Source: Candidatus Accumulibacter necessarius | GTDB lineage: Bacteria; Pseudomonadota; Gammaproteobacteria; Burkholderiales; Rhodocyclaceae | DNA: 64,000 bases | Direction: 5' to 3' | Assembly (NCBI GenBank): GCA_017302435.1 | Contig: JAFLDL010000001.1 | Coordinates: forward strand, 124,001-188,000 | Shown here: one piece after another, positions 9,538 through 17,907 of the stretch | Position numbering within the stretch: the stretch's first letter is position 1 | Layout: each line of letters begins with the position of its first letter | The notes under the pieces: generated by a model | The model's input: the letters and a program-made list of their open reading frames with translations, nothing else | Database searches by the model: none | Told to the model about the DNA's origin: nothing | Program-made: the position numbers and the translations under genes

Positions 9538-10159
9538 TCACTCCCGAACAGCAACATAAACGCCAAAAGTGGCACTTCAAGGTACGAACTTCAGCTTACA
9601 CCTGCCCCGCCCCAATGACCGGTTTTGGCAGATGTTTTTAGCGTCCGTCCATGGCCGGTTGGGTGAGGTCGCCAAAGGCGGCTTTGTAGCATTCCCGTTC
9701 GCGGAACCCTGTTTGGGCTGACCGGCCGCTCTGGAGAAAGCTAGCTGACTGGAAAGGGTCGGTTGCCATCAGTCAACCACGAACGAAGCAGTGACCGCTC
9801 ATGGCTTGGAGCCGCCAGCCAGTCGAGCAGTTGCCCGAACTGAGTGCGAACGGCCGGATCAGTTTACAACAGTGGTTCCGATTTCTCTAGCTACTGGCAG
9901 CCATTGGCCCGTGGTGGTCATTGAACTTTACCAACGTCGGACGGCAGGCGCTGCTCCTGCTGCGGTCATTCGCTCTGCATGAAGGCGACCCTTGTTCCTC
10001 TGGGTGAGCCAACATGCCTGCCACGCCTGATGCCCGCCCGTGCGCCGCAGCTCTGGGAGAGCAAGGGCTACTGATCGAGACGGCCGGCGCAGCGCGGCGA
10101 GGCGTTTCGCTTTTGGCTCCGACGACTTGTCGAGTTGCGGACAACGCGGGGCGCAAATT
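9538..10159. other. Non-coding stretch upstream of mini-protein and downstream of sirtuin gene
   Basis: About 620 bases with no supported gene. Two further copies of the loose motif lie here (GTGGTCATTGA at 9914-9924, GCGGTCATTCG at 9962-9972). Confidence 0.4.
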
Positions 10160-10972
10160 CTAACCCAGGACCGCGTCAATCGCGCGCAGGGCGGCGAGCC
10201 CTCCCGCAGCAATCGACACGCCCCGGCCCGGCGACAGCTCCGGCTCGGTCGGATTGATGCGGATCAACTGTCCCGGCAGCCGTTCACCCAGCCTGCGTAC
10301 GGTCGGGATATTGGTGCCGGCCCCGACCTCGATGACCAGCAAGTGCCTGACCTGCCGCAGCCAGGCGTGCAGGCGCGCTTCCTGGGCTTCGCTGCGCGTT
10401 GCTGTCCACCCCCAGTCACCGAACATCAGGATGTTTGGCCGGGCGATTCCCCGGCAGCGGGGGCAGAGCGGGAATTCGGAGCGGAGCAGGCACGCTTCCT
10501 CGTCAAGCTCGGGCTGGAAGTCATCGGCAGGCCAGATCCCGTCATGGCAGCCGTCGAGGCACTGCAGGTGATGGATCGAGCCGTGGCACTCGGCGACGCG
10601 TTCACCGGCAAAGCCGGATTTCTGGAACTGGCCGTCGACGTTGCTGGTGAACACGAATGCACCCTGCGCCAGCCCTTGGCCGATGCGGCGCAGGATCCGG
10701 AAGCCGTCGTGCGGGATCGTGTGCCGGTAGAGATTGAGCCGATGGCCATAGAAACCCCAGGCCAGGCGCGGATGCCGGGTGAAGGCGGCCGGATTGGCGA
10801 TCTGCTCGAAGGCGATTCGTGCCCGGCCGAGCGCCGGGTACACGCCCCAGAAGCCCTGCGGTCCGCGGAAGTCGGGCAGGCCGGAGTCGACGCCGATGCC
10901 GGCGCCGGCGGTGACGAGCAGGCCGTCGGCCTGACGGATCAGCTCTGCGCAGCGTGGGTAATCGGCAGCCAA
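10160..10972 (-). CDS. SIR2-family NAD-dependent protein deacylase (sirtuin)
   Basis: A 270-residue sirtuin that would use NAD to remove acyl groups from lysines, or act as an ADP-ribosyltransferase. The Rossmann signature GAGIGVDSGLPDFRG is near residue 25, TSNVDGQF replaces the usual TQNID motif, the catalytic histidine is in ECHGSIHH, and four zinc cysteines (LQCLDGC and PLCPRCRG) are present. The start is TTG: its first base directly follows the TAA of the upstream radical SAM gene, with GAGGT just before it, so translation is coupled. Substrate class is uncertain because the NAD-pocket motif is atypical. Confidence 0.9.
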   Translation of the reverse strand: MAADYPRCAELIRQADGLLVTAGAGIGVDSGLPDFRGPQGFWGVYPALGRARIAFEQIANPAAFTRHPRLAWGFYGHRLNLYRHTIPHDGFRILRRIGQGLAQGAFVFTSNVDGQFQKSGFAGERVAECHGSIHHLQCLDGCHDGIWPADDFQPELDEEACLLRSEFPLCPRCRGIARPNILMFGDWGWTATRSEAQEARLHAWLRQVRHLLVIEVGAGTNIPTVRRLGERLPGQLIRINPTEPELSPGRGVSIAAGGLAALRAIDAVLG

Positions 10973-11872
10973 TTACAGACCTCGTGCCCAGGCCGGCCGC
11001 AGCGGCGTCGCTTCCGGGTGGACGATCGCCTGTCGCACCTGATGCAGCAGGCGCGCCTTGTCGGCGCCGAGCGTTCCCTTGAGCACCAGCCAGTTCGACG
11101 CATGATCGCTGCGGAAGACCGTTCGTTCGAGTTCGAGGCGTTCGAGAAAGCGCTCCATTTCGATGAACAGCTCGTGCTGGCTGAGCGGCCGCCAGTCGGG
11201 GAAGCTGGCGCGGAAACGTTCCTCGCCGAGCGGAAAGCTGACCACCAGCGTCGCCAGATACTCGGGCTGCGTCGCATTCGCCAGCCGCGCCGAGCTCTCG
11301 GCGTGGCGCAGCGAAAGCTGCGGCCCACCGAGGCCATTCAGAATCATCACCGAGCGGGTGATGCCGGCGGCGCCAAGCTTGTCGAGCGCGTCCAACGTCG
11401 AGGCGAAGGTTTCGCCCTTGTTGACCCGTTCCAGCACTTCGTCATCGCCCGACTCGGCGCCGACGTAGGCAATCGACAGGCCGGCGGCGGCCAGCTCGCG
11501 CAACTCCTCGAGCGATTTCCGGCGCAGGTTGCGTGGCAGGCAGTAGCTCGATACGCGGCGCACCGCGGGCAGGTGAGCGCGAATGCCGTTGAGGATATTC
11601 AGCAGGCGACGCGTCGGCAGCACCAACGCATCGCCGTCGGCCAGGAAGACGCGCCGGATTTCGCTGCCGAAGCGTTCGCCGGTGAGGCGGATGCTTTCCA
11701 GGACCTCGGCTTCGTCGCGTGCCCGAAAATGCTTCTGTGGCGCGGTATACATCTCGCAGAAAGTGCAGTGATTCCACGAGCAGCCGTCGGTCACCGGCAA
11801 AATCAGCGATTGTCCTTCGCTCGGCGGGCGGAAGACGGGTTCGACATATCGGATCGGAATGGCGTGCAGCAT
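10973..11872 (-). CDS. Radical SAM protein with CX4CX2C cluster motif
   Basis: A 299-residue cytoplasmic radical SAM protein. The cluster-binding motif reads CSWNHCTFC, giving C-x4-C-x2-C rather than the usual C-x3-C-x2-C. It is followed by RRVFLADGDALVLPTRRLLN and YVGAESGDDEVLERVNKG, the typical SAM-binding strands. The reaction is unknown. The start at ATG 11872 (MLHAIPIRYVEPVF) is chosen because homology begins there; the frame is open to 12034 but the extra residues look random. It is followed with no gap by the sirtuin gene, suggesting a two-gene unit. Confidence 0.85.
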   Translation of the reverse strand: MLHAIPIRYVEPVFRPPSEGQSLILPVTDGCSWNHCTFCEMYTAPQKHFRARDEAEVLESIRLTGERFGSEIRRVFLADGDALVLPTRRLLNILNGIRAHLPAVRRVSSYCLPRNLRRKSLEELRELAAAGLSIAYVGAESGDDEVLERVNKGETFASTLDALDKLGAAGITRSVMILNGLGGPQLSLRHAESSARLANATQPEYLATLVVSFPLGEERFRASFPDWRPLSQHELFIEMERFLERLELERTVFRSDHASNWLVLKGTLGADKARLLHQVRQAIVHPEATPLRPAWARGL

Positions 11873-12048
11873 GTGACCGGTGGTGTGGAGGCAGTACGAA
11901 CGGATCAATATTAACGCGCTTCTGGCTGCCGGCGTCGGCTTTCCTACGTCCAGGCCAGCCTTCTGGTGACAAGTGCTCGCGCCGTACAGGTCCAGCCCTC
12001 GTCTCGACGGCGCCCCCGCTCCGTGACCTCGCAAGGCGCCGGAAACGG

Positions 12049-13794
12049 TCAGTCCTTGGCTGGTCCCCGCCCGGCGGGTATGCCCTCCGGTCCGTAGCGT
12101 ACCAGGGCGTAATCTGCGCTACGCACGCCGTGCAGCAGCAGGTTGGTTTCGTCGGTGGAGATTCCCAGTGCCTGCAGGGTTTCCGCCGCTAGGCGCAGGC
12201 TTGCTTCGAGGGTCTCGGGGAAGGCCGTGTTGACCCCCGCCCGCAGCAGGGCGTCGCAACTGGTCAGATCGCGGGCGCGGGCGACGATGGTCACCTGCGG
12301 CGCGTGCGAGCGGATCATCGCCGCGGCGCGAACGGCGACCGCCTGGTCGTCGATCGTCAGGACGACCAGGTCGACTCGTTGCAGCGCGCCGGTGGCGAGC
12401 AACTCCGGGTCACCGATATCACCATAAAACAGGGGGTGACCCTCGCTGCGCCACTTGGCGACCAGTACGGCATCGGTCTCGAAGGCGATGTAAGGGATGC
12501 CGCTGCTGGCCAGGATGGTACCCACGGTATGGCCGACGCGGCCGTAGCCGCCGATCACCACGCGCGCTTCGGATTCGTCGCCGTGCGCTGAATAGCGAAA
12601 GCGTTCATGAATGATGGGCGCTTCTTCGGTCCGTCGCGTCGCCAGCCAGTTGCCGAGCTTGACCAGAACGGGCGTCAGCAGCATGGTCAGCGAGATGACC
12701 GCGACGGCCATCACGAAGACCAGGTCGTCGATCACGCCGAGCGCCTTGGCCGCTCCAAAGACGACGAAAGCGAACTCGCCACCCTGGGAAAGCATGAACG
12801 CCACCCGCCACGCCGTGCTCCGGCCAGTACCGAAGATGATGCAGAGTACATAGAGCACCGCCACCTTGATGCTGATGATCGCCAGGACATGCAGGGCGAA
12901 CTGCAACGGGCGCTGCGCCAGCGCGGCGACGTCCACCGACATGCCGACGGCGACGAAGAAGAGGCTCATCAGCAAGCCCTTGTGCGGCTCCAACGTGGCC
13001 TCGATCTGCAGGCTGTAGCGTGAGGTCGAGAGCATCATGCCCATCAGGAAGGCGCCCAGTGCCATCGACATGCCGGCAAGGTCCATCGCCCAGGCGGCAG
13101 CGAAGACGGCGGCCATGGCGGTAAGGAAGAACGCCTCGCGGTTGTTCCTTCTGGCCAGGTAATCGAGCAGCCGTGGCACCAGATAGCGGCCGGTGACGAT
13201 CACCAGGGCGACCATCGCGATCGCTCCCGCGATCTGCTTCACCAGCGGCATCTCCCTGGGCATCGGTCCGCTATCGGCGAGGATGGGCACCAGGGCGAGC
13301 AGCGGCACGACCGCGAGGTCCTGCATCAGCAGGATGGCGAAGGCCGTCTGGCCGTGGCGGCTGGCAATCTCGCCCTGATCCCTGAGCATCTGGATGACGA
13401 AGGCGGTGGACGAGAGGGCGAAGCTGGCGCCGACCAGCAGAGCGGCCGACCAGTTTGGCAGGAAAAGCTTGAGATACAGGGCAATGACCAGGGTCGAAAC
13501 GACGATCTGCAGCGACCCGAGCCCGAACAGCGTTCGCCGCAGCTCCCACAGGCGGCGCGGCTTCATCTCCAGGCCGATCAGGAACAGCAGCAGGACGACG
13601 CCGAGTTCGGTGAAGTGGCGCACGTCGTCCACCTGGGTGGTGACGAAGGGCCCCGGCGTATGCGGCCCGACGATGATGCCGGTGACCAGCAGGCCGAGAA
13701 TCGAACCCAGACCGAAGTGCCGGAAGACGGCGACGGCGATCGAGGCAACGATGAGCAGCAGTACCGCGGAATAAACGAAGGATTTGGGGTCCAT
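12049..13794 (-). CDS. KefB/KefC-type monovalent cation:proton antiporter with RCK domain
   Basis: A 581-residue CPA2-family membrane protein. An antiporter domain of about a dozen transmembrane helices fills residues 1-390 (FTELGVVLLLFLIGLEMKP; FALSSTAFVIQML; MSQGGEFAFVVFG-like segment near 355). It is followed by a TrkA-N/RCK nucleotide-binding domain with the Rossmann motif VVIGGYGRVGHTVG at about residue 420. It probably exports K+ in exchange for H+, gated by ligand binding at the RCK domain. The start at ATG 13794 has AAGGTGA upstream and matches the family N-terminus (MDPKSFVYSAVLLLIVASIA). No KefF/KefG ancillary gene is adjacent. Confidence 0.92.
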   Translation of the reverse strand: MDPKSFVYSAVLLLIVASIAVAVFRHFGLGSILGLLVTGIIVGPHTPGPFVTTQVDDVRHFTELGVVLLLFLIGLEMKPRRLWELRRTLFGLGSLQIVVSTLVIALYLKLFLPNWSAALLVGASFALSSTAFVIQMLRDQGEIASRHGQTAFAILLMQDLAVVPLLALVPILADSGPMPREMPLVKQIAGAIAMVALVIVTGRYLVPRLLDYLARRNNREAFFLTAMAAVFAAAWAMDLAGMSMALGAFLMGMMLSTSRYSLQIEATLEPHKGLLMSLFFVAVGMSVDVAALAQRPLQFALHVLAIISIKVAVLYVLCIIFGTGRSTAWRVAFMLSQGGEFAFVVFGAAKALGVIDDLVFVMAVAVISLTMLLTPVLVKLGNWLATRRTEEAPIIHERFRYSAHGDESEARVVIGGYGRVGHTVGTILASSGIPYIAFETDAVLVAKWRSEGHPLFYGDIGDPELLATGALQRVDLVVLTIDDQAVAVRAAAMIRSHAPQVTIVARARDLTSCDALLRAGVNTAFPETLEASLRLAAETLQALGISTDETNLLLHGVRSADYALVRYGPEGIPAGRGPAKD

Positions 13795-14307
13795 GGTCAC
13801 CTTGTCGACCGGTCGGGGGAAAGCGCGGTTCCTGATGGTCAGAGGGACGATTCCCGGAGGATCGCTCGCCGCCGACCTTGAGCAGACTGTCCATGCAGCG
13901 GCTCTGCCGATGGAGGCAGAAGACCAGAAGCAGAGTGCTGCCCTTATCGTATCCTGATTCGGCACCTGTTCACTCCGCAGTCGACGAAGATGCAGTGCCT
14001 TGAGCCCCGCAATGCCGCCCGCCAGGTCTTCCTCCAGCCTTTGTTGGTTGCCGTGCATACGAGGCAACGCCTCAGAAAGAATGGTTGCCCTGAGCTTCTT
14101 GGGCGACGCTTGACGCGTCAGCACGTCGACCGGAACGCCGAGGAGTTGCAGCTGTTCATGGCGGATGGCACTGGGCGAGGCGGGATTAGGATGGCTTTTT
14201 GCCCTCTTGAAGCTCATGGAATAAGATTTGGAACTGACGCTGCTTGGTGGGGGCTCATATGCTCTCAATGGTGCCGTTGGATTTCCTATACTTCGGAGGA
14301 ACATCGA
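13795..14307. other. Intergenic region between divergent antiporter and repeat-protein genes
   Basis: 513 bases that should contain both divergent promoters. Apart from the minus-strand toxin-antitoxin relic in its middle, no gene is seen. Directly before the repeat-protein start codon is a strong GGAGGA site at 14295-14300. Confidence 0.5.
13960..14165 (-). pseudogene. Relic of MNT nucleotidyltransferase / HEPN (DUF86) toxin-antitoxin pair
   Basis: On the minus strand, upstream of the antiporter gene, the translation LGVPVDVLTRQASPKKLRA followed by TILSEALP matches the C-terminal end of minimal nucleotidyltransferase antitoxins (LGxPVDVLTxxxL...ILxEAxPL). It is followed by MHGNQQRLEEDLAGGIAGL, which resembles the first helix of the HEPN/DUF86 partner. 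The catalytic GSxxxG..D.D part is missing and no start codon or ribosome site is present. Homology is by eye and short, so the call is tentative. Confidence 0.45.
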
Positions 14308-15297
14308 ATGGTCGACAGGCTTGCTTTCGAGGATTGCAAAGTGATGAGCCCGGAATCCCTGCCAAAGGCGAGTCCCCGCCGCCTGGTTACAACGGGCCCG
14401 GCGCTTGCCCTTGCTGCCGTTGCCTTGGTCGCGCTGCTGGCGACCGGGCGGCTCCGTGCCCAAGGCGCGGCGGAGGCGCTGTTCATCGACGAGGCCGGAC
14501 GGGTCGGCATTGGAACGAGCAAGCCGGAGACGAGGCTCGATGTGGACGGGAACGCCCGCATCAAGGGCTCGCTCGAGGTCGAGGGGGACGCCCCAGTCAC
14601 AGGTGCGCTCGACGTCGGCGGAGACGGCAGAATCGGAAAGACCCTCGACGTTGGCGGTAACGCCAGGATCAACGGTACGCTCGACGTCGCCGGGGACGCC
14701 CACACCAAGGGCTCGCTCCTTGTCGGCGGCGAGACCCCGATTTCGAGCCAATTCGATGCTCGCGGCAACGGCCACCTTGGGGGCAGCCTACACGTCGGGG
14801 GGGATGCCCGGGTCGATGGCGCGCTGAACTCCCGCGCGCGCTACCAGAGGGACGACGAGCCGGAAGCGTCCTACGAGATCTCACCCCGCTATCATCTGTC
14901 GTTGACCGCGCAGAAGTACGCCGGCAGAACCAGGGCCATCCCGATGGATACCTTGCTCGCCCTGTGCGCCGATGCGGACGGCTGCCAGATCAGGCTGGCC
15001 GCCACGCGTTGGTCCAGCGACGGTCAAACGGCAGGCGGGTCCGTCTTCTTCACATTCTATTACTCTGCCGCTGACGGCAATTGGCGGGCGAGCGAAACGG
15101 CTGCGGCTGGTGCAACGGGCGTCGATGGCAATGGGAGGACCGAGCATGCCTTCAACCTCTGGAATGCTTGCTTTCTTACGGACGGAAAATATGACAGGTT
15201 TGTGGACCAGGGCGACAAAGAAAAAGGCATGCAATTGCTGGTTTGGAACGGACAGGTGAATGCAAACCGCACTTGCGAGCTTACCATCATCGACTGA
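14308..15297 (+). CDS. Exported protein with eight tandem 12-residue LDVxGDARI repeats (tail-fibre-like)
   Basis: A 329-residue protein starting at ATG 14308, 7 nt after GGAGGA. An N-terminal hydrophobic segment (residues ~28-48, ALALAAVALVALLATG) is a signal or anchor. Residues ~55-75 read FIDEAGRVGIGTSKPE, a motif common before repeats in phage tail spikes and large secreted proteins. Residues 76-171 are eight gapless 12-residue units such as TLDVGGNARING and SLHVGGDARVDG, likely forming a beta-solenoid. The C-terminal ~150 residues contain paired cysteines (CADADGC) and an unrecognised globular domain ending CELTIID. Function is unknown; an envelope structural or adhesive role is a guess. 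Confidence 0.75.
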   Translation: MVDRLAFEDCKVMSPESLPKASPRRLVTTGPALALAAVALVALLATGRLRAQGAAEALFIDEAGRVGIGTSKPETRLDVDGNARIKGSLEVEGDAPVTGALDVGGDGRIGKTLDVGGNARINGTLDVAGDAHTKGSLLVGGETPISSQFDARGNGHLGGSLHVGGDARVDGALNSRARYQRDDEPEASYEISPRYHLSLTAQKYAGRTRAIPMDTLLALCADADGCQIRLAATRWSSDGQTAGGSVFFTFYYSAADGNWRASETAAAGATGVDGNGRTEHAFNLWNACFLTDGKYDRFVDQGDKEKGMQLLVWNGQVNANRTCELTIID

Positions 15298-15452
15298 AGG
15301 CAACGAGAGCAACTGGCGTTACCGGTCGTGCCAATCGTCCTGTCGACTCTCTGTGTTCTTCGCGACCCTTGAGCAATGCTAAGATCAGCCATCTGTTCAC
15401 CTTGGCTGGCCGCCTCGCGGATACCGTCAAAGGTCTTTCAAGGAGTTTCATC

Positions 15453-15881
15453 ATGCAGCGCGCAAGAATACTGGTCGCCATCGGGCTGGCCGTCGCCCTG
15501 ACCCCTTTGTCTCTGGCTCAGAGCCACCTGAAGCTGCCGAGCAGCCAGGATGACTATCGCGAGTTGATCGAGGAGGAGCGCAGCGGACCATGCGAGCGCT
15601 GCGGCGTGGTGACGGCGATTCGCAGCCAGACGCATGAGGGACCGCGGCCGAGGAGTCCGGCGCCGGCGATCGCGCCGAGTCTGGTGACGGCGCCGATCAT
15701 CGGGACTGGCAGCGCCGTCGAGGATGCGCGCCACGCCAACGCGCCGGTGACTACGTACGTCGTCACCGTGCGTTACGAGGATGGCACCTACGCCTTCATT
15801 GAGCAGTACGACGAGCCAGTGGTGAGCAAGGGCGACCGGGTACGGGTTTTCGAGGGGCGCGTCGAGTTGCGCCAGGACTGA
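15453..15881 (+). CDS. Exported SlyB-like small protein
   Basis: A 142-residue exported protein: signal peptide to about residue 22 (LTPLSLA|QSHL), then a CERCGVV segment, then a C-terminal beta-rich part TYVVTVRYEDGTYAFIEQYD followed by GDRVRVFEGRVEL. That last block resembles the C-terminal half of SlyB/Pcp-type outer-membrane proteins, though the glycine-zipper half is not seen. The start is fixed by AAGGAG before ATG 15453. It follows the repeat protein in the same direction after 155 bases and converges on the NlpC/P60 gene. Confidence 0.7.
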   Translation: MQRARILVAIGLAVALTPLSLAQSHLKLPSSQDDYRELIEEERSGPCERCGVVTAIRSQTHEGPRPRSPAPAIAPSLVTAPIIGTGSAVEDARHANAPVTTYVVTVRYEDGTYAFIEQYDEPVVSKGDRVRVFEGRVELRQD

Positions 15882-15892
15882 TTGGCCCGGAC

Positions 15893-16387
15893 CTAGTCGA
15901 AGAAGGTCCGCGCAGTCTCGAAACGTTGCGCGTAGTAGCGGGCGTCGAGCTGGTCGATGCGTATCCGGCCGCTGCCTGACGGGGCGTGCACGAAACGCTT
16001 GTCGCCGATGTAGATGCCGACGTGCGAGAAGGGGGCGTTGCGGGTGTTGAAGAAGACGAGGTCGCCGGGACGCAGGCCGCCACGCTCGATCGGGCGCCCG
16101 CGGCGGGCGATGTCGGCGGCGCTGCCACTGACCGTGATGCCGGCGGCGCGGCCGTAGATGTACGACACCATGCCGCTGCAGTCGAGACCGGCTTCGGGAT
16201 TCTTGCCGCCGAAGCGGTAGCCGGTGTCGATCAGGCCGAGCGCAAAGATCACCACGTCGTGGGCTTTCTCGCTGGCCGCCGGGCGATCGGGAAGCTCCTG
16301 TGCCGGGCGCGGGGGCGCCGGCGGCTGGCTCGCGCAGGCGGCCAGCAGCAGCGAGACGGTGCAGGCGATCAACAGGTGGACACGCAT
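15893..16387 (-). CDS. NlpC/P60 (C40) peptidoglycan endopeptidase, lipoprotein
   Basis: A 164-residue cell-wall hydrolase that would cleave peptide stems of peptidoglycan from the periplasmic side. The lipobox is LLLAAC near residue 18. The catalytic triad is visible as Cys in LDCSGMVSY, His in SHVGIYIGD and a third polar His in RFVHAPS. GDLVFFNT is the conserved strand before the His. Length fits a minimal single-domain Spr-like enzyme. It is divergent from the gabD-like gene, 47 bases away. Confidence 0.92.
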   Translation of the reverse strand: MRVHLLIACTVSLLLAACASQPPAPPRPAQELPDRPAASEKAHDVVIFALGLIDTGYRFGGKNPEAGLDCSGMVSYIYGRAAGITVSGSAADIARRGRPIERGGLRPGDLVFFNTRNAPFSHVGIYIGDKRFVHAPSGSGRIRIDQLDARYYAQRFETARTFFD

Positions 16388-16434
16388 GGTGCACAGTATA
16401 AACTGCCGCTTTGGAGATTTTCGGGGGAAACGTC

Positions 16435-17886
16435 ATGCGTCTTGCCGATCCGCGCCTGCTGCGCACACGGTGTTACCTGGATGGTTGCTGGTTGGCCGCC
16501 GACGATGGGCGCAGCTTTGCCGTGAGCGACCCCGCGAACGGCGGCAAGCTCGCCGAGGTGCCACTGATGACGGCGGCCGAGACGGCACGGGCGATCGCCG
16601 CCGCGGCGGCAGCCTTGCCGGCGTGGCAGGCAAGGACGGCCAAGGAGCGGGCGGCCGTGCTGCGCCGCTGGTACGAACTGATCGTCGCCAGCACCGAGGA
16701 TCTGGCGCAACTGATTACCGCCGAATGCGGCAAGCCGATCGCCGAAGCCCGCGGCGAGGTCGCTTACGGCGCCTCCTTTGTCGAGTGGTTCGCCGAGGAG
16801 GGCAAGCGGGTCTACGGCGAGTCCATCCCCAGCCCGGCAAGCGATCGACGCTTGCTGACTATCCGGCAGCCGGTCGGCGTCTGCGCAGCGATCACGCCGT
16901 GGAACTTCCCGCTGGCGATGATCACGCGCAAGGTCGCGCCGGCACTGGCGGCTGGTTGCACGGTGGTGGTCAAGCCGGCCGAGCAGACGCCGCTGACGGC
17001 GCTGGCGCTGGCGCTGCTGGCCGAGGGTGCCGGTTTGCCGGCCGGCGTCTTCAATGTGCTGACCGGCGATCCGCTGGCAATCGGTGGCGCACTGACCGCC
17101 AGCCCGGTGGTGCGCAAGCTCTCGTTCACCGGTTCGACCGAGGTTGGCCGCCTGCTGATGGCGCAGTGCGCGCCGACGATCAAGAAACTCTCGCTCGAAC
17201 TCGGGGGCAACGCACCGTTCATCGTTTTCGACGACGCGGATGTCGCGGCGGCGGTCGAGGGGGCGATCATTGCCAAGTATCGCAACACCGGCCAGACCTG
17301 TGTCTGTGCCAACCGGCTGCTGGTCCAGGACGGGGTTTACGACCGCTTCGTCGAGCAACTGGCGAGGCGGGTGCAGTCGCTCAAGGTCGGGCCGGGCAGC
17401 GAGGAAGGCGTCGCTCAGGGACCGCTGATCGACGCGGCGGCGCTGGCCAAGGTCGAGGCGCATATCGCTGACGCCGTGGGCAAGGGCGCGCGCGTGCTCA
17501 CCGGCGGCCGCCGGCACGCATCCGGCGGCACCTTCTTCGAGCCGACGGTACTCGCCGACGTGACGCCGGCAATGCGGGTGGCGCGCGAGGAGACGTTCGG
17601 GCCGGTGGCGCCGGTGTTCCGCTTTGCCGAGGAGGCCGAGGCCGTCGCCATGGCCAATGACACCGAGTTCGGCCTCGCGGCCTATTTCTATGCGCGCGAT
17701 ATCGCGCGCTGCCTGCGCGTCGGCGAAGCGCTGGAATACGGCATGGTCGGCATCAATACCGGTCTGATCTCCAACGAGGTCGCGCCCTTTGGTGGCGTCA
17801 AGCAGTCCGGCATCGGCCGTGAAGGCTCCCGGCATGGCATCGACGAGTATCTCGAGATCAAGTACCTGTGCTTCAGCACGGTTTGA
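16435..17886 (+). CDS. gabD: NAD(P)-dependent succinate-semialdehyde dehydrogenase
   Basis: A 483-residue aldehyde dehydrogenase of the GabD subfamily, oxidising succinate semialdehyde to succinate in the cytosol. The start at ATG 16435 follows GGGGGAAA. The cofactor site ITPWNFPLAMITRK, the general base Glu255 in LELGGNAPF and the nucleophile Cys289 in NTGQTCVCANR are all intact. The C-terminal GMVGINTGLISNEVAPFGG and GREGSRHGIDEYLEIKY are typical of GabD. No gabT or GABA transporter lies nearby, so the physiological source of the aldehyde is unclear. The next gene follows after 21 bases. Confidence 0.93.
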   Translation: MRLADPRLLRTRCYLDGCWLAADDGRSFAVSDPANGGKLAEVPLMTAAETARAIAAAAAALPAWQARTAKERAAVLRRWYELIVASTEDLAQLITAECGKPIAEARGEVAYGASFVEWFAEEGKRVYGESIPSPASDRRLLTIRQPVGVCAAITPWNFPLAMITRKVAPALAAGCTVVVKPAEQTPLTALALALLAEGAGLPAGVFNVLTGDPLAIGGALTASPVVRKLSFTGSTEVGRLLMAQCAPTIKKLSLELGGNAPFIVFDDADVAAAVEGAIIAKYRNTGQTCVCANRLLVQDGVYDRFVEQLARRVQSLKVGPGSEEGVAQGPLIDAAALAKVEAHIADAVGKGARVLTGGRRHASGGTFFEPTVLADVTPAMRVAREETFGPVAPVFRFAEEAEAVAMANDTEFGLAAYFYARDIARCLRVGEALEYGMVGINTGLISNEVAPFGGVKQSGIGREGSRHGIDEYLEIKYLCFSTV

Positions 17887-17907
17887 AGTCGCGAGCGGAG
17901 AACGGAA

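Noticed and set aside
10040-11914. A 624-codon plus-strand frame opposite the sirtuin and radical SAM genes
   Set aside because: No motif or ribosome site; it is explained by codon bias of the two real minus-strand genes.
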